From Winogradskyella bathintestinalis (GTDB lineage: Bacteria > Bacteroidota > Bacteroidia > Flavobacteriales > Flavobacteriaceae), in assembly GCF_030407435.1 (NCBI RefSeq), contig NZ_JASDDK010000002.1, positions 404,702 to 468,701 of the forward strand: a DNA stretch of 64,000 nt, in the 5' to 3' direction. Positions 26,872 through 33,470 of the stretch are shown here, piece by piece; the stretch's first letter is position 1, and each line of letters starts with the position of its first letter. Under the pieces are notes generated by a model, which had not been told where the DNA came from, did not search any database, and saw only the letters and a program-made list of their open reading frames with translations. The position numbers and the translations under genes are program-made.

Positions 26872-27512
26872 TTTAATTCATTCGTTTTATTTTCCCAAGG
26901 GAATGTTGAGTACTTTGGAGTTGCTCCTATAAAATCTGCGAGTTTAATCACGCTATCAGTTTCTGCGACATCAAGAATCAATAAATTGTTTTTATTTTTA
27001 AAATAATTTCTAATGCCCTTATTCCTAACTTCATATGCATCAATCAACTTTTCTTTATTGTAGATATCATTAACCGTTTCCCCATATTTCTCATAAAAAG
27101 ATTTCCAAATAAAACCTTTATAAATATATGTACCATTTTGCAAATCATCTTTTGTAGGTATTCTACCGTCTTTACCAAAAAGTTTACTGTGAAACTTTGT
27201 AATAGAATTATACCAATCTTCTGAAGTAGTACGTTCTGTTAAAATAAATTTAGCATTAGGAAAATAATGATCTAATAAAATATATAAATAATCGTTGCTA
27301 AATGGTATATCTTGAAATACTTGAGCGGTCTTACAGTATGTTAATATAGGTTGCCAATCCCTTTTTATATAAGCATCAATCAATAGTTCTGCCTTACGCT
27401 GATTCCCCACTTTAAAACCATGGTCCTTAAAAAAAGATTCTAAAGACGTAGTTCCTGTTTTATTTTGACCTATACAGAATATTTTTGGTTTGTTTTTTCT
27501 TAGAAAATTCAT
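26868..27512 (-). CDS. Sulfotransferase family protein (small, Sulfotransfer_4-like)
   Basis: This 214-residue protein has a PAPS 5'-loop in KIFCIGQNKTGTTSLESFF (GQNKTGTTS at 15-23) and a second block AKFILTERTTSEDWYNSITK, which resembles the 3'-phosphate site LxxRxPxxWxxS of small sulfotransferases. LDVAETDSVIKLADFIG near the C-terminus is the usual final helix of this group. It is the third sulfotransferase in the locus and is unlike the other two. It overlaps the aminotransferase by 4 bp and lies 3 bp from the Wzt-like ATPase gene, so it is expressed with the exporter. Confidence 0.82.
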   Translation of the reverse strand: MNFLRKNKPKIFCIGQNKTGTTSLESFFKDHGFKVGNQRKAELLIDAYIKRDWQPILTYCKTAQVFQDIPFSNDYLYILLDHYFPNAKFILTERTTSEDWYNSITKFHSKLFGKDGRIPTKDDLQNGTYIYKGFIWKSFYEKYGETVNDIYNKEKLIDAYEVRNKGIRNYFKNKNNLLILDVAETDSVIKLADFIGATPKYSTFPWENKTNELK

Positions 27513-27515
27513 ATT

Positions 27516-28739
27516 CTATTTCCTTGAATAATTAGCTTCCAATAAAAAAGGTGGCCAAGTTTCTACATCATTTATCATTTGAAAATCTAAAACACTATTT
27601 ATTCTTAAAAAAGGGGCTTTATTCTCCAAATTACTAACAGAAATATTAACACTATAAATACCCTTAGAAAGCTGTAACTTTTTGTGAATTATTTTAAATC
27701 GAATCTCATTTGTATTAAATTCTATTTCAGATGAAGACATATTTGGCGTTAATAAAGCCACAGGCCGTTGTTCTTTATCAAAAATAGTGATATTAAAAGC
27801 AGGTAATTTTTTTAAGCTTCTGTTCTTAAATGATAAATCAATACATAAATCATCACCCCAATTTAATTGCGCTAGACCATGCTCTTTTTTTACATTTAAA
27901 ATATCTACTTTATCCAAAACTACACTTCCATCATCAAAAACCACATTACTATCATTAGAGGCAAAGCGAGTATAATACAAATCAATGGCTTTACCCACAT
28001 CGTCTCCTTGAAACTTTGATGCACCATGTTCCATTAGAATAATTTGAGAACATATACGAGAGATCATAGGCATGCTATGACTCACAAAAATAATCGCTGT
28101 GTTAGGTAAAATAGTATCTATCGTTTTAAAACACTTTAGAACAAAGCCTAAATCTCCTACAGCCAAAACCTCATCTATAATTAAAACATCGGGTTCCATT
28201 TGTGCGGCAACGGCAAAACCTAAGCGTACTTTCATACCAGAACTGTAATGCTGTACGGGCATATCTATAAATTCTTCCAGCTCGGCAAAAGCAATAATGG
28301 TATCTAGCTTACTATCTATCTCTTTACGGCTAAATCCTAAGATGGCGCCATTGTTATAAATATTTTCACGACCACTTAGAATAGGATTAAATCCAGCACC
28401 CAATTCTATAAGCGCCCCAACCCGGCCTTTCATGATAACTTTACCTGCATCTGGGTTAATAAGTCCGTTCAATATTTTTAACAAGGTACTTTTACCTGCT
28501 CCATTATGGCCAATTAAACCTAAACACTCACCACGTCGCAGTTCAAAACTAATATCCTTAACCGCCCAAAACTCTTTAGGGCGCAATAAGCGGTCTTCAC
28601 TAGAACCTGAGACACCACTCACCAAATCTTTTAGTCCATACCAAAGGCTAGATTTAAGTTCCTTGCAAAACTTTTTGCTCAAACCTTCAACCCTTACAAG
28701 AATCTCATCATCAACTACTATTTCATTTTTATCAGACAT
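27516..28739 (-). CDS. wzt: Polysaccharide ABC transporter ATP-binding protein (Wzt-like)
   Basis: This 407-residue protein combines an ABC ATPase (about 15-255) with a C-terminal beta-sandwich (about 270-400). Walker A is GHNGAGKST (77-85), the signature is YSSGMKVRLGFA, Walker B is VLIIDEVLAVGD, followed by FVSHSM. The extended C-terminal part (NITIFDKEQRPVALLTPNMS) matches the Wzt_C fold, which in O-antigen exporters recognises the modified non-reducing end of the finished chain. It drives export of an undecaprenyl-linked polymer with the Wzm permease encoded just upstream. The C-terminal domain implies that a terminal modification (methyl, sulfate, pyruvate or acyl) is the export signal; that link is inference. 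Confidence 0.92.
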   Translation of the reverse strand: MSDKNEIVVDDEILVRVEGLSKKFCKELKSSLWYGLKDLVSGVSGSSEDRLLRPKEFWAVKDISFELRRGECLGLIGHNGAGKSTLLKILNGLINPDAGKVIMKGRVGALIELGAGFNPILSGRENIYNNGAILGFSRKEIDSKLDTIIAFAELEEFIDMPVQHYSSGMKVRLGFAVAAQMEPDVLIIDEVLAVGDLGFVLKCFKTIDTILPNTAIIFVSHSMPMISRICSQIILMEHGASKFQGDDVGKAIDLYYTRFASNDSNVVFDDGSVVLDKVDILNVKKEHGLAQLNWGDDLCIDLSFKNRSLKKLPAFNITIFDKEQRPVALLTPNMSSSEIEFNTNEIRFKIIHKKLQLSKGIYSVNISVSNLENKAPFLRINSVLDFQMINDVETWPPFLLEANYSRK

Positions 28740-28792
28740 CTAAATGTATTAATCTTTTCTATCTATATACCTTATCTTAAAACGCTCCCTGC

Positions 28793-28960
28793 TCATCTCA
28801 AGCTCCTTCCCTTTTTTCAAGGGAATGTGGATTTGTTTTCCCTAAAAGAAATCAAAGGTGGAAGAGTTCACTTCCAACTTCAAACTTCTTTTTCAAGTTC
28901 AACTTCGAGTTCTCCTCTAACCACCTAATTCCTCATTCCTAATTCCTCATACCTAACTTT
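28793..28960. repeat. Intergenic copy of a dispersed repeat plus small tandem motif
   Basis: The 225-bp gap between wzm and wzt contains AGCTCCTTCCC, T-run, CAAGGGAA (a 7-bp inverted repeat around TTTTC at about 28807-28826). This is the same motif seen in the repeats at 30.2 and 32.4 kb. Further on, CCTAATTCCTCATT is repeated almost exactly three times (28926-28960). The interruption is odd, since the two exporter genes would be expected to be adjacent. Confidence 0.5.
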
Positions 28961-28964
28961 ACCA

Positions 28965-29810
28965 CTACGCACTCAACCGTTCCACAATAATTGGAATTGA
29001 AATACGATAAATAATCAACCCTAAAAACAAAAACGGAATACATACAGCCAATACCACCAAAAAATAATTAAGATGGACTGGTGTAAAACCAACAACCAAA
29101 TCTCTTGCAGTTAATAAAATAGGTGTAATAGGATTCCAGGTCATAATAGTTTTCATAATACCTGTTTTAGGAATAGCGTAAACGACAGGTGTTACATACA
29201 TTAAAAATTGCATACCAAAGGTGATAATTTTACCTATATCTTTATACAAAAGCCCTATAGGTGTTAAAAATAAGCCCACAGTCGTTCCAAAAATAATGGC
29301 ACCTAAAATAGCAATTGGAAAAAAGAGTAAACTCCATTGCAATCCAACACCATATATAAGCACAAATAAAACTAAAATGATTATTTTAATAGACGTATCA
29401 AATAATAACTTATAAATACCTGAGAGCAACAACGCTTCTTTTGGGAAATTAATTTTTGTCAAAATCCCCTTAGCAGCTTGTGTACTCTGCATTGGAGAAT
29501 TAATTGAAGCGACTATAATGGACCAAATCAAAGTACCTGAAAACGCAAATACAGGATAGGGAATACCAGTATCCGATAATCTAATCGTACCACTACTGTT
29601 TAAAAATATCCACACAGCAGCAGTGGTTAGTGGCATTATAAAAGCCCAAATAATTCCTAGATATGATTGTCTGTACATGGCTTTAATATCACGTTCTGCC
29701 AATTGACGCGCTAAAAACCGTGATTGAAACATATTACCTAAGCTCGCTCTCAAAAGCGCACCAAATTTTATGGTTCGTTCTTTCTGATAAACTCGAGTTT
29801 CTAAAGCCAT
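28965..29810 (-). CDS. wzm: Polysaccharide ABC transporter permease (Wzm-like)
   Basis: This 281-residue ABC-2 type permease has six predicted membrane helices. The N-terminal cytoplasmic segment RQLAERDIKAMYRQSYLGII (37-56) is the conserved coupling region of Wzm/KpsM/TagG proteins, and the Pro/Gly-rich loop QFLMYVTPVVYAIPKTG (187-203) is typical too. It forms the channel for lipid-linked polysaccharide with the Wzt-like ATPase encoded downstream. It is the first gene of a minus-strand block, and a promoter-like sequence lies directly upstream (29820-29850). Confidence 0.92.
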   Translation of the reverse strand: MALETRVYQKERTIKFGALLRASLGNMFQSRFLARQLAERDIKAMYRQSYLGIIWAFIMPLTTAAVWIFLNSSGTIRLSDTGIPYPVFAFSGTLIWSIIVASINSPMQSTQAAKGILTKINFPKEALLLSGIYKLLFDTSIKIIILVLFVLIYGVGLQWSLLFFPIAILGAIIFGTTVGLFLTPIGLLYKDIGKIITFGMQFLMYVTPVVYAIPKTGIMKTIMTWNPITPILLTARDLVVGFTPVHLNYFLVVLAVCIPFLFLGLIIYRISIPIIVERLSA

Positions 29811-29819
29811 ACCTTATTA

Positions 29820-29850
29820 CAAATATTAAGGAAAGTATCCTTTTTTTCAA
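29820..29850 (-). promoter_or_regulatory. Promoter-like site upstream of wzm
   Basis: On the minus strand TTG (29848-29850) is followed after 20 bp by AATATTTG (29820-29827). This matches the Bacteroidota pattern TTG-N17-23-TAnnTTTG with one mismatch. The expected transcription start would lie a few bases before the wzm ATG, giving a very short leader. It is assigned by eye only. Confidence 0.35.
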
Positions 29851-29938
29851 TTGGGCTAATATACTAATTCCATTAAGAAACAGAAAGATGGTCAGTAGAA
29901 TAAAATATGCTTTTCAATAGTCCTGATTCAGGGTAAAA

Positions 29939-30310
29939 ATCAAATCCACCGACCAAACCTTTTTCGGAGGTTTAGCCACCTCCTTTTTTTTTTAATATGG
30001 ATGAGCACATATTGGAGACCAGAACAAATAATGAAAACAACAAAATTTTGGGTTCTATTTATAAGAAAAAAACTTATAAAATTAACAGCAGGTCACAGCT
30101 CAGACCACCGACCACAAATCGCCACCTTGATTATAAAGAAAAGCATAAATAACCCAAAAAAGGAAAATCCCAAAAACCAAAGCTAAATAGTACAACCTCA
30201 CCTAGCTCCCCTCTTTTTTTCAAAGAAGCGACCGAGCGTAAAGAAATAGTTCTGTGGACTGTTTTAGTGAAGTGGCGAGCTGGGGCATAGGCAAAATTCC
30301 CGAAGCACAA
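29939..30310. repeat. Left copy of a long imperfect direct repeat
   Basis: Segments of this stretch recur in the same order at 32270-32490. Shared blocks include ATCAAA..CCACCG, GTCACAGC.CA.ACC, AAGCATAAATAACCCAAAAA, ACCAAAGCT, TAGTACAACC and CAGCTCCCCT-type followed by CTTTTTTTCAAAG. The two copies align with an offset of 2220 bp in the best part (30181 against 32401). The left copy is longer, with about 110 extra bases after the terminator hairpin. It is non-coding. Confidence 0.7.
29966..29993 (+). terminator. Rho-independent terminator with no upstream plus-strand gene
   Basis: GGAGGT (29966-29971) and ACCTCC (29978-29983) form a perfect GC-rich stem around the loop TTAGCC, and ten Ts follow (29984-29993). 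The polarity is for a plus-strand transcript, yet the upstream genes are on the minus strand. It may end a small RNA or be left over from a lost gene. Confidence 0.65.
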
Positions 30311-30399
30311 AGTGAAGAAAGGGGTCTCCCAAAACCCATAACAAACACCAAAAATTTAAAAACAAAACCAATTTAAGATTAACATTCACAGCCCAGCGG

Positions 30400-30513
30400 C
30401 AAAGAGGACGACTGAGCGCATTGAAATTGTCCAGTGGACTATTAAAAAAAAGAGCAAACCCAAGCATAGCCATAATTACGGAAAAACAGAGTCAAGAAAA
30501 AGGTGTTCAATCA
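30400..30513. repeat. Second diverged copy of the repeat's right part
   Basis: GCAAAGAGGACGACTGAGCG, then GTCCAGTGGACTA, AAGCATAGCC and finally GTCAAGAAAAAGGTGTTCAA repeat, with changes, the order seen about 180 bp earlier (CAAAGAAGCGACCGAGCG, TCTGTGGACTG, GGGCATAGGC, GTGAAGAAAGGGGTCT). The copy ends at the stop of the minus-strand gene 30514-30912, just as the right-hand repeat at 32.4 kb ends at the stop of the epimerase gene. Confidence 0.55.
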
Positions 30514-30912
30514 TTAAGCAACATCAGTCTCATCATCCAAATCAGTCACATCCGAATAGGTCTTTAAATCCTTTGCCGTCATACAAATTTCAAAATCCTT
30601 GTGTTTCAAATAACTATCATATCCGTTTTCAAGGGATCTTTTTAGATAATCATCGCGTAATGACTCATCATCAATAGGCTTTTTAGAATAAATACTCGTA
30701 TTTACATAGTCAAATATCACACTAACAGGAAGATTAAATACAGTACAAAATTCATAAATATGTACTAGCTGTTGCTTTCCTAAGCGACGTTCATCGCGTA
30801 TAAACTGCATAATGTTTCGTGCAGAACGCATACTCAATCCTGTAATATGTTGCACATCTGTGGAGATTAAAAAAAGCTTCTTTTTTTCCATTTGGGGAGG
30901 GTTTAAGTTCAA
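30514..30912 (-). CDS. Small putative helix-turn-helix protein
   Basis: This is a 132-residue protein I cannot assign to a named family. Residues 17-70 (STDVQHITGLSMRSARNIMQ, then FIRDERRLGKQQLVHIYEFC) have the periodicity of a four- to five-helix DNA-binding domain of the helix-turn-helix or Xre kind. The remainder is charged and ends in an acidic tail (about 120-132). Start choice lies between the listed ATG and one seven codons later (MEKKKLFLIS). It is on the opposite strand from, and divergent to, the 249-residue unknown protein, and lies within the repeat-flanked cassette. It may regulate that gene or the flanking polysaccharide genes. Confidence 0.6.
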   Translation of the reverse strand: MNLNPPQMEKKKLFLISTDVQHITGLSMRSARNIMQFIRDERRLGKQQLVHIYEFCTVFNLPVSVIFDYVNTSIYSKKPIDDESLRDDYLKRSLENGYDSYLKHKDFEICMTAKDLKTYSDVTDLDDETDVA

Positions 30913-31464
30913 TGTTTAATTGACTGTAATTTACGCAATCATCTACATATCAAACGTTTAAAAACATTTCTTTTCGACAAAACACATTAAAATATCAGAA
31001 AAAACTTATTAAATTAAAGTTTTACAAACTTTCAACGATTATATATGTATTTGAACGATATAAATTTAGAAAAATTTTACATAAGAGGACTCAAATTAAA
31101 AGATAGGGCACATTAATGCTATAGATGCTATATAAGTACTGCCTGGATAGTGTATGGATAGTGTATGGATAGTGTATGGATAGTGTATGGAAAATGTATA
31201 ATTAGTGAGTCAAGAGAATACAGTAAATATTTTAATAACAGAACTCATAAGTGCAAATACGGAAATAAAAGTCACAATCGGCAACAACATGCCCTCATAC
31301 GCAATATCGGCAATGTGAAAATTAAAAGCTCTTTTACCTCACTAAATTTACCGTATCAATAGTGGATATGCAAACTTCTAAAACACTTAGGCGCCCGTGA
31401 AAACTGAAGTTTAATATGAACTATTTATAAAAATTTTTATTAATATTTTAAAAACCCAAGTCGT
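30913..31464. other. 552-bp divergent intergenic region with tandem repeat
   Basis: This region lies between the divergent helix-turn-helix gene and the 249-residue gene. It holds the 11-bp tandem array (31144-31198) near its middle and is otherwise very AT-rich. A frame at 31165-31362 starts inside the array and has no protein-like features. No canonical promoter was recognised for either gene, although this region must contain both. Confidence 0.5.
31144..31198. repeat. 11-bp tandem repeat, five units
   Basis: TGGATAGTGTA is repeated four times exactly (31144-31187), followed by a fifth unit changed to TGGAAAATGTA. The unit length of one helical turn would put the same face of the DNA outward in each copy, as for a regulator binding array. 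Being perfect, it is either recent or under selection. It is not a CRISPR array. Confidence 0.9.
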
Positions 31465-32214
31465 ATGGCTAAATTAAGAAGCTTAATCAAGATCGAAGGA
31501 ACCCTAGACGATCTTACCTTTTATAAGGGCAAAGACGGGTACTTAGTAAGAACCAAAGGAGGCGTAAGTGCTAACCGTATTAAAAACGATCCTGCATTTG
31601 CAAGAACCCGAGAAAATGGTACAGAATTCGGTCACTGTGCAAAAAGTGGGAAACTTTTGCGCCGTGCCATTCTAAACTTAGTGGCAGATGCCAAGGATAA
31701 CCGTGTAACTTCACGCTTAGGTCAGACCATGAGTTATGTTAAAAATGAAGACCTTACCTCGGTTCGTGGGCAAAGGCAAGTTGCGGTCGGATTGGCAACG
31801 CCAGAAGGCAAAGCCCATTTAAAAAATTTTGACTTTAATAACAATGCGCAAATGAGTGCCGTGTTATTATCCGATTTCACTTTAGATTCGGTAACTGGTG
31901 AGGTGAACATCGTTGACCTAACCCCCAATCACGATTTAGGAAAACCAGGAGGCGCTACCCACGTGAGTTTCAATACTGGATTTCTAAATTTAGATTTTGA
32001 AACAGGTGAAAAGGATTTGCAAATTAGTCCTACCGAAAACCTACCCATTAATGGTACAACAACATCGGTTACGTTAACACCTCCAGCGGCACCAACCGGC
32101 ACTGGAAATCAAATGTATTTCTTAAAAGTCGCATTCTTTCAAGAGGTAAACAATGTTCAATACCCTTTAAATAATGGTGCATTCAATGCACTTCAGTTAA
32201 TAGAGGTATTGTAA
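31465..32214 (+). CDS. Conserved protein of unknown function
   Basis: This 249-residue soluble protein has no signal peptide or membrane segment. The N-terminal 75 residues are the conserved-looking part: a Lys/Arg-rich opening, TFYKGKDGYLVRTKGGVSAN, then NDPAFARTRENGTEFGHCAK. I recall this pattern from hypothetical proteins of Bacteroidota, without an assigned function. The middle is beta-rich and the C-terminal 100 residues contain a Pro/Thr linker (TTTSVTLTPPAAPTGTG) and end in a strand-like segment. It has its own terminator and is flanked by direct repeats, so it appears to be a single-gene unit. Structural roles such as a phage-tail-like or secreted effector component are only speculation. 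Confidence 0.75.
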   Translation: MAKLRSLIKIEGTLDDLTFYKGKDGYLVRTKGGVSANRIKNDPAFARTRENGTEFGHCAKSGKLLRRAILNLVADAKDNRVTSRLGQTMSYVKNEDLTSVRGQRQVAVGLATPEGKAHLKNFDFNNNAQMSAVLLSDFTLDSVTGEVNIVDLTPNHDLGKPGGATHVSFNTGFLNLDFETGEKDLQISPTENLPINGTTTSVTLTPPAAPTGTGNQMYFLKVAFFQEVNNVQYPLNNGAFNALQLIEVL

Positions 32215-32232
32215 ACACACATGCACAAATCG

Positions 32233-32261
32233 AAAAGCTGTCTATAAAGACAGCTTTTTTT
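32233..32261 (+). terminator. Rho-independent terminator
   Basis: AAAGCTGTCT (32234-32243) pairs perfectly with AGACAGCTTT (32248-32257) across the loop ATAA, and a T run follows. It lies 19 bp after the stop of the 249-residue protein gene and ends that transcript. Confidence 0.9.
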
Positions 32262-32269
32262 GTTATATA

Positions 32270-32490
32270 AATCAAAACCCACCGTCTCAACTTACTTCGG
32301 CAGGGTAAAGAATTATAAATTAAACTGCACGTCACAGCACAAACCGCCACCTTTATTTTAAAAGCATAAATAACCCAAAAAGTAAAATTCTAAAAACCAA
32401 AGCTCATTAGTACAACCCCATCCAGCTCCCCTCTTTTTTTCAAAGGGAGGTATGAATTTGCTATAGTGGAACGAAGGCAAAGAAATGGGT
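32270..32490. repeat. Right copy of the long imperfect direct repeat
   Basis: This copy aligns in order with 29939-30310. AAAGCATAAATAACCCAAAAA (from about 32365) and CTCCCCTCTTTTTTTCAAAG (32425-32445) are the most exact blocks. The CTCCC...GGGAG inverted repeat at 32425-32449 is intact here and broken in the left copy. It ends in TGGGTGTTCAAG, next to the epimerase gene's stop. Confidence 0.7.
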
Positions 32491-32492
32491 GT

Positions 32493-33470
32493 TCAAGCAA
32501 AACTATCCCAAGTAATCCCCAAGCCTTCCCGAACCGTATATTGAGGTTTATAGCCTAGAAGCTTTTCTCCTTTTGATATATCAGCCAAAGAATCCCTCAC
32601 ATCTCCTTGCCTGTTAGGACCATAAGTCGCTTTTAAATCAGAGTCAGCAGCAAGTCGCAGCGACTCCCATAAATAATTAATAGTAATACGCTCACCACAG
32701 GCCACATTAAAAACCTCATTCTTAGCCGCTTCAGAAGCAAAAAAGCCTTTGACATTAGCTTGTATTACATTATCGATAAATGTAAAATCCCTAGTCTGCT
32801 CACCATCTCCATTAATATTAGGAGAGGCATCATCTTTTAAGGCTTGCATAAATAAAGGAATAACTGCTGCATAAGCACCATCGGGGCTTTGTTTTGGTCC
32901 AAAAACATTAAAATAACGTAAGCCAATAACATCCGTATTATAAGTAGTACCAAAAACATCGGCATACAATTCATTGACATATTTTGTTACAGCATAAGGA
33001 GATAATGGCTTCCCTATAGTCTCTTCTACCTTTGGTAAGGCTTTACTATCTCCGTAAGTTGAACTAGAAGCCGCATAAACCATACGTTTTACGGTTGGAC
33101 TATCTTTTAAAGCAATCATCATATTTAAAAACCCAGAGATATTAACTTCATTGGTCGTTGCCGGATCATTAATAGAACGTGGCACAGAACCTAAAGCAGC
33201 TTGGTGAGATACATAATCTATCCCATCCATTGCTTTTTTACACGTCTCTAAATCTCTAATATCACCTTCAATCAATTCGAAAGCGGGATTATCCATGAAT
33301 TCAGTTAAGTTTTCAAGATGACCATTGGAAAAATTATCCAATACCCTTACTTTTTTCGCCTTATATTTTAATAAATATTCCGTTAAATTTGAGCCAATGA
33401 AGCCTCCACCTCCCGTGATTAAAAAACTTAATTGAGATAGGTCGGTCGTGTGATATGGGTTTGAATACAT
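32493..33470 (-). CDS. UDP-N-acetylhexosamine 4-epimerase (WbpP/TviC-like)
   Basis: This 325-residue short-chain epimerase has the NAD-binding motif ITGGGGFIGSNL (18-29) and the catalytic Y159/K163 in SPYAVTKYVNELY, with Ser from AASSSTYG. RSINDPATTNEVNISGFLN is the block shared with WbpP and TviC. These enzymes interconvert UDP-GlcNAc and UDP-GalNAc. The gene overlaps the dehydrogenase gene by 1 bp (TAATG), so together they make UDP-N-acetylgalactosaminuronic acid, the same pair as in Vi antigen and P. aeruginosa O6. The start matches the extra N-terminal 14 residues typical of the WbpP group. Confidence 0.9.
   Translation of the reverse strand: MYSNPYHTTDLSQLSFLITGGGGFIGSNLTEYLLKYKAKKVRVLDNFSNGHLENLTEFMDNPAFELIEGDIRDLETCKKAMDGIDYVSHQAALGSVPRSINDPATTNEVNISGFLNMMIALKDSPTVKRMVYAASSSTYGDSKALPKVEETIGKPLSPYAVTKYVNELYADVFGTTYNTDVIGLRYFNVFGPKQSPDGAYAAVIPLFMQALKDDASPNINGDGEQTRDFTFIDNVIQANVKGFFASEAAKNEVFNVACGERITINYLWESLRLAADSDLKATYGPNRQGDVRDSLADISKGEKLLGYKPQYTVREGLGITWDSFA

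Larger units (their letters stand above)
29811..30513. other. Gene-free 703-bp stretch holding repeats and a terminator
   Basis: No convincing gene is seen. Short frames on either strand here (for example 30001-30186 and 30264-30473) lie inside repeated sequence and lack protein-like composition. The stretch holds, in order: a promoter-like site for wzm on the minus strand, a strong plus-strand terminator hairpin (29966-29993), the left copy of a long direct repeat (29939-30310) and a second, diverged copy of its right part (30400-30513). Confidence 0.6.

Noticed and set aside
30001..30473. Short frames of 61 and 69 codons on the two strands
   Set aside because: They lie wholly inside the imperfect repeats, have unlikely composition and no conserved-looking block, and the matching segments of the right repeat copy do not keep the frame.
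31144..31198. Possible CRISPR array
   Set aside because: The units are 11 bp and adjoin without spacers, and there are no cas genes in the window. It is a simple tandem repeat.
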